Part shown: piece after piece, positions 8,623 to 16,130 of the stretch
Numbering within the stretch: position 1 is the stretch's first letter
Layout: each line of letters begins with the position of its first letter
Source: Candidatus Opimibacter skivensis
GTDB lineage: Bacteria; Bacteroidota; Bacteroidia; Chitinophagales; Saprospiraceae
Reading direction: 5' to 3'
DNA length: 64,000 nt
NCBI GenBank assembly: GCA_016722045.1
Contig: JADKGY010000020.1
Span: 62,001 to 126,000, forward strand
The notes under the pieces: model-generated
What the model was told of the DNA's origin: nothing
What the model saw: only the letters and a program-made list of their open reading frames with translations
Database searches by the model: none
Position numbers and translations under genes: made by a program

Positions 8623-10314
8623 TTATTGTATGACAGTCACATCCCCCATATATCTAACTGATACCCCATCTATAAATTCAATCTCCGCCAAATACACATA
8701 CACCCCGTGATTTATGATTCCATTGTCATCCACTCCTGTCCAACCAAAATTCAAATCATCCGGAAGGAAATCTACTGCATGATGAACTATCGCTCCCCAC
8801 CGATTGTAAATCTCGAATTTTTTTATCCTCGTGATTTGTCGTTGATCCGCAGCGATCGTGAAGATGTCATTGATGCCATCATGATTCGGTGAGAATACAG
8901 TAGGAATAAATACTCTTCGGTCTTTGGTCACGGTAATTTGCAATTCGTCTCTGCCCGTACATCCATTGATATCAAAAACGGTTGCAGTCAATGTGACATC
9001 ATTGATTGGATGCAGCAGAACACTGAGACATTTAGGGTCAAGACAAGTGATATCATCCTGTGGTGACCAGATAATAGTATCAATCTGGGCCGGAGAAAAA
9101 TTAGTATTGGCCTCCGTCGTGGTGGTTTCACCAAGTGACAATGATATATCCTGGCCTAAGCCAATCGTAATGCCGGAATCCATGAACACTTCAATGTTGA
9201 TGGAATCTGTATTCACACAGTGCTGGCTATCCGTTGCAGTATACGTCACTGTATGTATTCCCGGACCAAGCGCGATCGGATCGAAAATATTTCCGGTGAC
9301 AGCACTTCCCCATATTCCACCGGCAGGTGATGCAGAAAGTATTTGAGGAAGCGCACTTTCACAAAATGGACCGGCCGGGTTAATGATGGCTTCCGGCGCA
9401 GACACTACTATAGTCAGATTATCCTTGCTCTTACAACTATCTTCTTCTACGGTGAGTGTATAGGTAATGGCTCCTGTAAAATCTGAAGGCAAGTGAATGT
9501 CGGCATTCGGATTATTTGGATCACTCAGAAAACCGGTTCCTCCATTTGTGCCGGACCAGCTATAAGTTTCGGTACCATGATTATTTGTACTCGATCCATG
9601 AAGAGATATGACAGGTTTCTCTCCACCACATGTATTGATGTCAGGGCCGGCAGATGCTAGTATTCCACAGGGCACCACTACATTGCAGTTGAGAAAAGGT
9701 GCTGCCGTACCTGTCCAGGTAAGTTTAAACCCCTTATGTGATCCCTGCCAGTTGTCGATCAATAGAAAAAATCCCTGACCGGGTTCAACAATTAATGCCA
9801 TGACAAAACCATCTCCTGAACCGGGGCCTTCAGAAACATCTGTTGTACCATTTCCCATTCCGGTCTCGGGGCAAAAATCACAAAAGGCACTTGAAGAGGA
9901 ACACCGTAAAGGGGCTCCAAGATTATTGCAGCGTACATCCGGTCCATATAATGCCCAGTCATAGTCTTCTCCAAATCCGCCATTGGGCAGGATGACAAAA
10001 CCCAATATTAATGATGGTGGTGCGTTCGGATCAATTTCAAAATAAAACCAGGACGAATTCTTTTCAAGATCTATCAGGCAACCCGGTATATTATTCGGGT
10101 TAGCGAAATCATCTATCCCCGGGCCGATAGGATTAAGGTTTATATTATCATCAGAGCAGACGACGATCGCGCCGAGGCAATTGTTTGACTGAGCCAATGA
10201 TTCACTAGGCAATAAGCAATAGGCAATAAGCAATCCGAGTGCAACGAGAGTCCTGCCATGACGAAGTAAATGACGCGGGAAAGCAATAAGCAATATTGTG
10301 AAGAAGGATTTCAT
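8623..10314 (-). CDS. T9SS-secreted protein with gliding-motility-type C-terminal sorting domain
   Basis: 563 residues. The last ~95 residues are the CHU_C / type B T9SS sorting domain: 'VFIPTVFSPNHDGINDIF', 'FEIYNRWGAIVHH', 'FGWTGVDDNG', 'GVYVYLAEIEF'. Residues ~43-210 form a Cys-rich N-terminal module often seen in such proteins ('NCLGAIVVCSDD', 'SWFYFEIDP', 'DYDWALYGPD'), and the middle carries PKD/Ig-like sheets ('YSWSG', 'HTVTYTATD'). Role: cell-surface or secreted, perhaps adhesion; cargo function unknown. The N-terminus is odd: the signal peptide is unusually long and part of it ('LLIAYCLLPSES', plus an earlier 'LLIAF') is encoded by the stutter GCAATAAGCAATA (10208-10235 and 10282-10294). 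Confidence 0.8.
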   Translation of the reverse strand: MKSFFTILLIAFPRHLLRHGRTLVALGLLIAYCLLPSESLAQSNNCLGAIVVCSDDNINLNPIGPGIDDFANPNNIPGCLIDLEKNSSWFYFEIDPNAPPSLILGFVILPNGGFGEDYDWALYGPDVRCNNLGAPLRCSSSSAFCDFCPETGMGNGTTDVSEGPGSGDGFVMALIVEPGQGFFLLIDNWQGSHKGFKLTWTGTAAPFLNCNVVVPCGILASAGPDINTCGGEKPVISLHGSSTNNHGTETYSWSGTNGGTGFLSDPNNPNADIHLPSDFTGAITYTLTVEEDSCKSKDNLTIVVSAPEAIINPAGPFCESALPQILSASPAGGIWGSAVTGNIFDPIALGPGIHTVTYTATDSQHCVNTDSINIEVFMDSGITIGLGQDISLSLGETTTTEANTNFSPAQIDTIIWSPQDDITCLDPKCLSVLLHPINDVTLTATVFDINGCTGRDELQITVTKDRRVFIPTVFSPNHDGINDIFTIAADQRQITRIKKFEIYNRWGAIVHHAVDFLPDDLNFGWTGVDDNGIINHGVYVYLAEIEFIDGVSVRYMGDVTVIQ

Positions 10315-10421
10315 TGTTGAGGATAGAACGGAGAAAGGGCGGGTTATGTGATTTAGAGTGTTGATATATAAAAATAGGGTTTTGCATCGTGTCCTGAAAC
10401 CAGTATTCTAAAATGTCGGCT

Positions 10422-10687
10422 ATTTGCCCCTTCGAATTTTTCTTTATTGAGTTTCTCTTTTGCTACTTCAATATTCCTGGAAAAAATTCCTTGCACTGAG
10501 CAATGTCATCGGATTTATCAGGACGTGTCGAAGTGTCCTCCCCTGTGTTTCTCAATCTCGCTTCGCATTGTTTCAAAAACCCCGGGGTAATTGAAGCTCG
10601 TAACTTATTACCCCGGAGTTTTCGAGCGAAGCAATGAAACACAGGGGAGAGAAATTTCGCGTAGCAGGAAATTTCGAAGGGGCAAAA
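10422..10687. mobile_element. MITE-like palindromic element, copy A
   Basis: About 265 bases with terminal inverted repeats (TTTGCCCCTTCGAA at 10422-10435; TTCGAAGGGGCAAA ending near 10686) and an inner long palindrome: CTCCCCTGTGTTTCTCAAT...CCCCGGGGTAAT on the left (10539-10591) and TTACCCCGGAGTTTTCGAGC...ACAGGGGAG on the right (10607-10650). Compared with copy C (13690-13893), about 45 extra bases sit at 10492-10538. No coding capacity, so it would need a transposase in trans. None is in the window. Confidence 0.65.
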
Positions 10688-10691
10688 ACAC

Positions 10692-10790
10692 GCAAAACCG
10701 AGTTTTGCTGTCACCAAGATACTTCGACTCGCATATCCCAAACTCAACCAGCTCAGCACAGCGGGTAGTTACAAACTACGCCTAACCGTG
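10692..10790. repeat. Hairpins and dispersed repeat directly before truncated higB
   Basis: Contains GCAAAAC/CGA/GTTTTGC (10692-10708) and GTAGTT/ACA/AACTAC (10765-10779) followed by GCCTAACCGTG, the same word pair as at 8413-8467. The homology to HigB begins about 15 bases after this block, so the block marks the break point of the truncated toxin gene. Confidence 0.65.
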
Positions 10791-10804
10791 GGAATAATAT
10801 TTAA

Positions 10805-11056
10805 CTTCGATCATGGTATCAGGAAGCTACACGCGCAAGTTGGAGAAATGCTGGTCAGCTGAAATTGCAATATAAAAATGCTTCGATCCTCAATTCTAAA
10901 CGAGTTGTTTTTAACATTAAAGGCAATTCATACAGGTTGATCGTGGATGTAGAATACAGATTGCAAATTATATTTATTGTTTGGGTCGGAACACATATAA
11001 AATACAATGAAATAGATGCTAAAACAATCGGTCATGATAAAGCCAATAAAAAATAA
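10805..11056 (+). pseudogene. higB: HigB-type mRNA interferase toxin, N-terminus missing
   Basis: The open frame begins right after a stop at 10802 with no plausible start until a TTG at 10865. From 'LRSWYQEATRASWRN' through 'NASILNSKRVVFNIKGNSYR' and 'QIIFIVWVGTHIKYNEIDAKTI' it follows the HigB toxin family closely, but roughly the first 20-25 residues of the family are absent and replaced by repeat DNA. The intact antitoxin gene follows and overlaps (ATG 11034). A short protein from TTG 10865 would lack much of the fold. Most likely a dead toxin. Confidence 0.7.
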
Positions 11057-11396
11057 AAAGCAATACGAATCCTATCTGGAAAGGGCCTATGCCTTAATGC
11101 AGCTTGATCTTCGTTCAAATACTAAAGAATCAGATGAATTAGAATTGATCAGTATACTTATTGAATCTTACGAGCAAAAGCATTACACTATAGCTCCTCC
11201 TCATCCGATAGACGCCATACTTTTTAGGCTGGATCAACTCGGGATGAAAAAGTCGCAGCTTAGTGATATCCTTGGTCATCGAAGCAGGATCAATGAAATA
11301 TTGTCAGGAAAAAGAAAACTGAGTCTTGCGATGATACGGAATCTAAATACTTCCTTACATATTCCTGCGGAAATACTCATCAAAGAATATGAATAG
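11034..11396 (+). CDS. higA: HigA-type antitoxin with XRE helix-turn-helix
   Basis: 120 residues from the ATG at 11034, preferred over a TTG at 11016 because it gives the normal HigA start and coupling to higB. The N-terminal half is helical with many acidic residues ('YESYLERAYALMQLD'). The C-terminal half is an XRE-type HTH: 'DQLGMKKSQLSDILGHRSRI' and 'NEILSGKRKLSLAMIRNLNT'. It normally neutralises HigB and represses the operon. Here the toxin is truncated, so the antitoxin is orphaned or may protect against HigB elsewhere. Confidence 0.75.
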   Translation: MIKPIKNKKQYESYLERAYALMQLDLRSNTKESDELELISILIESYEQKHYTIAPPHPIDAILFRLDQLGMKKSQLSDILGHRSRINEILSGKRKLSLAMIRNLNTSLHIPAEILIKEYE

Positions 11397-11414
11397 ATTT
11401 TTTACAGACTATAT

Positions 11415-12326
11415 ATGAAACACGTATTTCTCTTCATCCTAATTATCATTTCTATTTCAGGAAATGCTCAACAGATTGCTGATACATCCTATCATCCGAC
11501 AATTATTCATCCTGCATATGCTAAAGGAAAAGGCCCTGTTATTTTTATCGACGAGGGCCATCATAATTTCCACACAAAGACTGGCCGATATCTTCCATTT
11601 GCGAATCTTCTTGAACGTGATGGATACCAGGTCGATGCATTGGCAGATGAATTCACAAAGAAGAATTTAGCCAAAGGTAAAATCCTGGTCATCTCGAATG
11701 CTTTGAATGAAATCAATGAAGAGAATTGGTATTTGCCGACGCCGTCAGCATTTTCAAAAGCAGAAATCATGTCAGTGAAGAATTGGGTGCATGAAGGCGG
11801 CAGCTTATTTCTTATCGCTGATCATATGCCTATGGCTGGTGCTGCACAAGATCTTGCAGCGGCATTTGGATTTGAAATTGCAAATGGATTCGTACTTCAT
11901 ACAGTAACAAATGGAATAGGTTATTTTAATCTGACAGATGGTTCTTTAATAGAAAGCCCGATTACATTAGGCCGGGACAGCAGTGAACGTGTGAAACAAA
12001 TTGTATCCTTTACTGGTCAGGGTTTTAAAATTCCTCCTGGCGCAACGTCTATCTTAACATTTGATGAAAAGTATGAATGCATGATGCCAGATACAGCCTG
12101 GGTCTTTCCCGAAGGCACACCCAGAATAAATATGAAAGGTTGGTCCCAGGGTGCATATTTAAAATATGGAAAAGGCAGAGTTGTCCTATTTGGAGAGGCC
12201 GCCATGTTTACAGCTCAACTGAGTGGAGAACTACAGACGAAAGTCGGCATGAACAGCGATAAAGCTCCTGAAAATTTCAAGTTGCTTTTGAATATTGTGC
12301 ATTGGCTGGATGGGAAGTTGGAGTAA
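11415..12326 (+). CDS. Secreted DUF4350 / class I amidotransferase-like fold protein
   Basis: 303 residues with a signal peptide (hydrophobic 4-17, cleavage near 'GNAQQ'). The mature protein has the pattern of the Rossmann-like DUF4350/GldG-related domain: 'PVIFIDEGHHNFHT', 'FANLLERDGYQVDAL', 'ILVISNALN', 'VKNWVHEGGSLFLIADHMPM', 'LKYGKGRVVLFGEAAMFTAQ'. These domains bind but seldom hydrolyse; I see no nucleophile elbow. Periplasmic location inferred. It follows higA by 18 bases but is probably unrelated. Role unknown. Confidence 0.6.
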   Translation: MKHVFLFILIIISISGNAQQIADTSYHPTIIHPAYAKGKGPVIFIDEGHHNFHTKTGRYLPFANLLERDGYQVDALADEFTKKNLAKGKILVISNALNEINEENWYLPTPSAFSKAEIMSVKNWVHEGGSLFLIADHMPMAGAAQDLAAAFGFEIANGFVLHTVTNGIGYFNLTDGSLIESPITLGRDSSERVKQIVSFTGQGFKIPPGATSILTFDEKYECMMPDTAWVFPEGTPRINMKGWSQGAYLKYGKGRVVLFGEAAMFTAQLSGELQTKVGMNSDKAPENFKLLLNIVHWLDGKLE

Positions 12327-12736
12327 ACATCAAAAACGCCGGGCCGAATATCAATCTGGAGAGACTCGATTAATCGCTGTTGACTGTTCGAGGCATGTGA
12401 GGTAAAAGAATAAATAGCCACGAAGGCACAAAGCCACAAAGAAAATATTTCTGGCGCTGGTCTCTGACTAGCCGAATGTGTCCAACCATCATTCCACATT
12501 TCACCTTCCACATTCACCATTCAAGCTCTTAATTCAGAGCTCAAAATTCTCTATTCCCGATTGCCTTCCTCATTCTTCATTCAACATTTCCTCCTATTAA
12601 GGTGAACTGGCGTCGGGACGTAGTTACAAACTACGCCTAACCGTAGTTCTTTTGTTACCCCGGGGTTTTCGAGCGCAGCAATGAAACACAGGGGAGAGAA
12701 ATTTCGCGAAGCATGAAATTTCGAAGGGGCAAAAAT
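12327..12736. repeat. Gap with stutter tract, hairpin and half MITE (copy B)
   Basis: Holds a CACGAAGGCACAAAGCCACAAAG-like stutter (12420-12442), text-like pyrimidine/A-rich repeats (12480-12600), the 7-3-7 hairpin CGTAGTT/ACA/AACTACG (12619-12635) with CCTAACCGT, and from about 12655 to 12735 only the right half of the MITE-like element (ACCCCGGGGTTTTCGAGCGC through TTTCGAAGGGGCAAA). The half copy ends 2 bases or so before the stop of the acetyltransferase gene. Confidence 0.65.
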
Positions 12737-13237
12737 TTAGGAGCTTAACCCTATAGCTTCTTCTATCTTCCTTATCGTCATGAACATTTTACCACTATCC
12801 GGAATTTTAGTGAAACCATACTTCACATAAAAATTTTCAGCTTCTTCATCAATAGGGTCAACAATAAGCGCCATTGAACCAACTTGTGTTTTAGATACTA
12901 ATACACTTTTTTTGAGCGCATCTATCAATAACAACTTTCCATATGATTTACCTTTGTAATTCTGATCAACAGCTAAGCGACCAAGCAAGATCACAGGAAT
13001 ATGAGGATAATTTATTTTCTTTTTCAATTCATGTGGAGCATCAACTGACGGAATACTATCAGCACTAAGCGTATAGAATGCAATAACACTTTCATTTTCA
13101 TCAATGATCACAAAACAGGTACTGGCACCTGAACTCACATCGGTAGTAACATTTCTTAGAAAGTAATTATCTAATGCCGGCTTACCACATGAGAAATGTT
13201 CCCCTTTAAATTTCCTTTCGTATGGAATGATATTCAA
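12737..13237 (-). CDS. TacT-like GNAT acetyltransferase toxin
   Basis: About 166 residues from a TTG at 13237, 7 bases inside the antitoxin's end; an upstream ATG at 13297 would add 20 unlikely residues. GNAT features: 'GASTCFVIIDENESVIAFYTLS', then the acetyl-CoA loop 'LLGRLAVDQNYKGKSYGKLLL' (R-x-x-G-x-G/A type), and 'AENFYVKYGFTKIP' near the end. 'CGKPALDNYFLRN' at the N-terminus is typical of TacT-type toxins, which acetylate aminoacyl-tRNA. It is coupled to a DUF1778 antitoxin upstream. Well supported as a TA toxin; the tRNA target is family knowledge. Confidence 0.75.
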   Translation of the reverse strand: MNIIPYERKFKGEHFSCGKPALDNYFLRNVTTDVSSGASTCFVIIDENESVIAFYTLSADSIPSVDAPHELKKKINYPHIPVILLGRLAVDQNYKGKSYGKLLLIDALKKSVLVSKTQVGSMALIVDPIDEEAENFYVKYGFTKIPDSGKMFMTIRKIEEAIGLSS

Positions 13238-13244
13238 CGCCTGT

Positions 13245-13538
13245 CTATTTAGCCACCAGTTCGTTGTGATATTTAATGGCAGCGATAAGCGCATCATTGG
13301 GTTTTTCTTCCTTACCCATCAGAGCACTAAAAAATATCTCTTTATCCCTTTCGGAAATCAATATACTTTTTTCGTTTTCAACGATGGCCTTTGCTTCCTT
13401 GTAAATAGCAAGCCTGGCAAATTCAGAGAAGGACTTGAATCCTCTTAGCGCACTGGCGTATTCAAAGAGCTCTTTATCCTCCTGACTTACGCGAAGCTCA
13501 ATCCTGTTGCTTTCTTTTTTTTGGGACGCCGTTTTCAT
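13245..13538 (-). CDS. TacA-like DUF1778 antitoxin
   Basis: 97 residues from the ATG at 13538. A longer frame to 13601 would translate the operator and is rejected. The N-terminus is a ribbon-helix-helix: 'SNRIELRVSQEDKELFEYAS' and 'GFKSFSEFARLAIYKEA', the DUF1778 hallmark. The C-terminal tail 'FFSALMGKEEKPNDALIAA' is the toxin-binding segment in relatives. Likely autoregulates through the palindrome 23 bases upstream. Confidence 0.8.
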   Translation of the reverse strand: MKTASQKKESNRIELRVSQEDKELFEYASALRGFKSFSEFARLAIYKEAKAIVENEKSILISERDKEIFFSALMGKEEKPNDALIAAIKYHNELVAK

Positions 13539-13560
13539 GATCTTTATTATTTGAACAAAT

Positions 13561-13598
13561 GTACGGTTATTTACCGTACGATTATGTTTTTTGTACGG
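13561..13598 (-). promoter_or_regulatory. Probable TacA operator: palindrome plus half-site
   Basis: Perfect inverted repeat GTACGGT/TATTT/ACCGTAC at 13561-13579, with a third half-site TGTACGG at 13592-13598, immediately upstream of the antitoxin start. RHH antitoxins bind such repeated half-sites cooperatively. Confidence 0.6.
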
Positions 13599-13689
13599 CA
13601 TTTTGCCGGATAATGTTAGTGCCGCCGAACAAGAGTTACTAGTTTGAGGACATTGGGTCGAAGTATTCCTCTTCTGCCTTTTCTACCAC

Positions 13690-13893
13690 TTGCCCCCTCG
13701 AATTTTTCCTTACTGCGTTTCTCTTTTGCTACTTCAATTTTACTGGGAAAAATTCTTCTCCCCTGTGTTTCTCAATCCCGCTTCGCATCGTTTCGAAAAC
13801 CCCGGGGTAATTAGTTTATACCCCGGGGTTTTCGAGCGCAGCAATGAAACACAGGGGAGAGAAATTTCGCATAGCAGGAAATTTTGATGGGGT
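13690..13893. mobile_element. MITE-like palindromic element, copy C
   Basis: Same architecture as copy A: left end TTGCCCCCTCGAATTTTTCC (from 13690), the segment TTCTCTTTTGCTACTTCAAT, then arms CTCCCCTGTGTTTCTCAAT...CCCCGGGGTAAT (13759-13812) and TACCCCGGGGTTTTCGAGCG...ACAGGGGAG (13819-13860). The right terminus is degenerate (ATTTTGATGGGG instead of ATTTCGAAGGGG). The A/C comparison shows which internal bases are dispensable. Confidence 0.65.
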
Positions 13894-13960
13894 TCCTTTT
13901 CGGGCACACCTTTTGCCTCCCTTCTATCAACCCAAAAAGGCCCCAAAAACTCCTTTTTGA

Positions 13961-13991
13961 TTGCATTTTAAGCCATGATTGAGTAATTTTG
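13961..13991 (+). promoter_or_regulatory. Promoter of the polysaccharide locus regulator
   Basis: TTG at 13961-13963 and TAATTTTG at 13984-13991 fit the Bacteroidota -33 TTG / -7 TAnnTTTG consensus with a 20-base spacer. The start would fall near 13997, giving a short leader to the ATG at 14015. Confidence 0.6.
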
Positions 13992-14000
13992 TTACTCAAT
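13978..14000. promoter_or_regulatory. Palindromic operator over the -7 box
   Basis: Perfect 9-base inverted repeat ATTGAGTAA / TTACTCAAT with a 5-base centre TTTTG. The -7 element TAATTTTG lies inside it, so a bound dimer would block transcription. The best candidate ligand is the winged-helix protein encoded next (autoregulation). A hairpin role in RNA is less likely, because the start site would fall within the right arm. Confidence 0.6.
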
Positions 14001-14014
14001 TAGTAGCGAAAGTC

Positions 14015-14554
14015 ATGATAGAAACGCTCATCTCTTCAAAAATGAGGATTAAACTTCTGTTGAAGTTCTTCCTTAACAGCCAATCCCGTTCCTACCTCCG
14101 TGGTCTGGAAACCGAATTTGGCGATTCCACAAACGCCATCCGCCAGGAGCTCAATCGTTTCGAAAAGGCCGGGATGCTCAAGGCTTATACGGAAGGCAAC
14201 AAGAAATACTTCCAGGCCAATACAGACCACCCGCTATACAAAGAAGTCCACAATATCCTGATCAAATACATCGGTTTCGATACCATCATTGACACCGTGA
14301 TTGAACGCCTCGGCGAAATAAAAGAAGTATACATCATCGGTCAGTTTTCCAACGGCCTCGACAGTCCAGTCATCGACCTAATGTTCACTGGCGACATTGA
14401 CGAGAACTACCTAATCAACCTTATACATAAAGCTGAAACTTTAGTCAAGCGTAAGATCAGATACATCATCTACAGACTTGATGAATTGCCGACAATCGAC
14501 TGGAAACAATTTGACCCTCAACCACTACTGCTATGGAGCAAAGACAGCGAATAG
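14015..14554 (+). CDS. Winged-helix transcriptional regulator (ArsR/nucleotidyltransferase-like type) at head of polysaccharide locus
   Basis: 179 residues from the ATG at 14015; a TTG at 13979 lies inside the promoter palindrome and is rejected. Residues ~10-75 form a winged HTH ('LLKFFLNSQSRSYLRGLETE', 'STNAIRQELNRFEKAGMLKA', 'EGNKKYFQANTDHPLYKEVH'). The C-terminal half ('EVYIIGQFSNGLDSPVIDLM') resembles a degenerate nucleotidyltransferase fold in which the GS...D-x-D signature has become GQ...D-L. Such regulators commonly precede UpxY-type genes in Bacteroidota exopolysaccharide clusters. Its end overlaps the next gene by 22 bases, so the two are co-translated. Confidence 0.7.
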   Translation: MIETLISSKMRIKLLLKFFLNSQSRSYLRGLETEFGDSTNAIRQELNRFEKAGMLKAYTEGNKKYFQANTDHPLYKEVHNILIKYIGFDTIIDTVIERLGEIKEVYIIGQFSNGLDSPVIDLMFTGDIDENYLINLIHKAETLVKRKIRYIIYRLDELPTIDWKQFDPQPLLLWSKDSE

Positions 14555-15135
14555 AAAAAGGTAATCAGTATTCGGTAAACAGTAATCAGTATTTATATCC
14601 TGAGGACCAATCTTATTTTCCCGAAGAAAGGGTTGTGTCAAAAGAACCCTGGATGGTCATTCACACAAAAACGAAATGCGAAAAATTTGTGCGCGACAGA
14701 TTGATTGCAATGGGGCTTGAAGCATTTGTGCCACTTCGAAAAAGGACAGCGAAATATAATCGTAAAGTGAAAGTGTATGAATTGCCACTCATCACGTGCT
14801 ACACGTTTGTTCGGCTTGATAAGACAAGAAGGAACGAAGTATTAGCACTTCCTTATGTACAAGGTATGTTACGCACAGCAGGACATGATTGTCTTGTGAG
14901 TGATCGTGAGATACAATGGTTGCAAAAAATAAGCGGAACAGATATAGAGGTGAGAACAGAAACATTGTCGATGAATCAAGGTGATCGTGTCATCCTTGCT
15001 TATGGCCAACTGGCAGGTATGGAAGGTGTGATCATTTCACAAAGATCAAAACATGAAATGGTTGTGGCGCTTGAAAGTATCGGAATGCAAATGGTGATTC
15101 AGGTTGATAAAGAGATGCTTGAATTAGCATGGTGA
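14533..15135 (+). CDS. UpxY/NusG-family transcription antiterminator
   Basis: 200 residues. NGN domain: 'PWMVIHTKTKCEKFVRDRL', 'MGLEAFVPLRKRTAKYNRKV', 'LPLITCYTFVRLDKT', 'VLALPYVQGMLRT'. The C-terminal KOW-like part is 'GDRVILAYGQLAGMEGVIIS'. Specialised NusG paralogues of this kind let RNA polymerase read through long surface-polysaccharide operons, which is consistent with the 33 kb one-direction locus that follows. The first ~25 residues before the domain include a stretch encoded by the CAGTATT/CAGTAATCAG stutter (14560-14600) and are probably not functional; the real start may be further in. Confidence 0.75.
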   Translation: MEQRQRIEKGNQYSVNSNQYLYPEDQSYFPEERVVSKEPWMVIHTKTKCEKFVRDRLIAMGLEAFVPLRKRTAKYNRKVKVYELPLITCYTFVRLDKTRRNEVLALPYVQGMLRTAGHDCLVSDREIQWLQKISGTDIEVRTETLSMNQGDRVILAYGQLAGMEGVIISQRSKHEMVVALESIGMQMVIQVDKEMLELAW

Positions 15136-15508
15136 GGAGCATAGAGCATAGAGCACAGAGCATGGAGCAGGGAAAAATTGGAATATAAAAATACTGATAG
15201 GTCTAAACTTATCGGAACTATATAAGTGAAATAACAAAAGTCCCCCTTAGGGGATTTAGGGGCAAAGTAGGGCATTAAAATTACTGATAGGCTGCGACCT
15301 ATCAGAAGGCGAAGCCCTGTCAAAAAATGAATAACGAGTGACGAATAACGAGTGACGAATAACGAAATTCCCTAAGTGACTTCTTAAGTGTCCTTATGTT
15401 TCTTATGGGGTAAATTTTTTTTCATTGTGATTGAAATTATAAAAATATTAATTGAATAATGAGCAGGTAAAAACAATAAGTCCCCTTTTTCAGGGGATTT
15501 AGGGGCAA
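15136..15508. repeat. Leader-like gap packed with stutter repeats
   Basis: Contains GAGCATAGAGCACAGAGCATGG-like units (15136-15173), a palindromic CCCCTTAGGGG plus ATTTAGGGGCAAA repeat (15238-15266), the hairpin CTGATAGG/CTGCGA/CCTATCAG (15284-15305), GAATAACGAGTGAC units (15327-15364), and a second CCCCTTTTTCAGGGGATTTAGGGGCAAA copy (15481-15508) ending exactly at the cysC ATG. Some of these hairpins may be pause or termination sites acted on by the antiterminator, but nothing specific shows this. Confidence 0.55.
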
Positions 15509-16099
15509 ATGAAAAACATTTATCCAACATCAAAATTCATCTCCCGCGAAGAAAAACAACTTCGTCTCGGCCAGCGCGCGAAAGTCTTTTGGATGACCGG
15601 TTTATCAGGGTCTGGGAAAAGTACTTTGGCCACAGCTCTGGAGAGAAAATTATTTGACCTGGGATATCATGCAGTGGTGTTGGATGGCGATAACATTCGC
15701 GGAGGGATTAATAACAATCTCACTTTTTCACCTGAAGACAGAATTGAGAATATTCGTCGTGTTGCCGAAGTTGCTAAACTTATTATTTCTAGTGGACAGA
15801 TCTGTATCGTCAGTTTTATTTCGCCTACCATTGAAATGAGACAAAATGCAAAACAAATCATCGGGGAACATGATTTTATAGAAGTGTTTATTGATACGCC
15901 GATTGAAATCTGCGAATCAAGAGATGTCAAGGGCTTGTATAAAAAAGCAAGAGCGGGGGAGATTTCAGATTTTACAGGAGTGAATGCCCCGTATGAAGCT
16001 CCTGTGAAACCGGATATTCATATTGAAACAAAGAATAAAAAATTGGAAGAATCTTTTTCTCATTTGTATGAACAGGTTTTACCTTTTATTCAATGGTGA
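15509..16099 (+). CDS. cysC: Adenylylsulfate kinase
   Basis: 196 residues. Phosphorylates APS to PAPS, the donor for sulfotransferases. P-loop 'GLSGSGKST' (31-39), 'VVLDGDNIRGGIN' (APS-binding D-G-D-N-x-R), 'FSPEDRIENIRRVAEVAKL', 'VSFISPTIEMR', 'VFIDTPIEICESRDVKGLYKKARAGEI' and 'YEAPVKPDIHI' match CysC throughout, full length. The ATG follows directly on a dispersed GGGGATTTAGGGGCAA repeat. With cysD and cysN downstream this gives complete sulfate activation to PAPS inside the polysaccharide locus, suggesting sulfated glycan, although assimilation remains possible. Confidence 0.9.
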   Translation: MKNIYPTSKFISREEKQLRLGQRAKVFWMTGLSGSGKSTLATALERKLFDLGYHAVVLDGDNIRGGINNNLTFSPEDRIENIRRVAEVAKLIISSGQICIVSFISPTIEMRQNAKQIIGEHDFIEVFIDTPIEICESRDVKGLYKKARAGEISDFTGVNAPYEAPVKPDIHIETKNKKLEESFSHLYEQVLPFIQW

Positions 16100-16130
16100 A
16101 CTTCTGTAACAATGATAAAGTCAAACCTAT

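Noticed and set aside
10463..10785. Open frames of 64-98 codons on both strands in the MITE-like element
   Set aside because: They follow from the palindrome; the same frames reappear in the other copies with stops and show no protein-like pattern.
13690..13946. Coding frames reading through MITE copy C
   Set aside because: Composed of repeat sequence only; no start signal or family resemblance.
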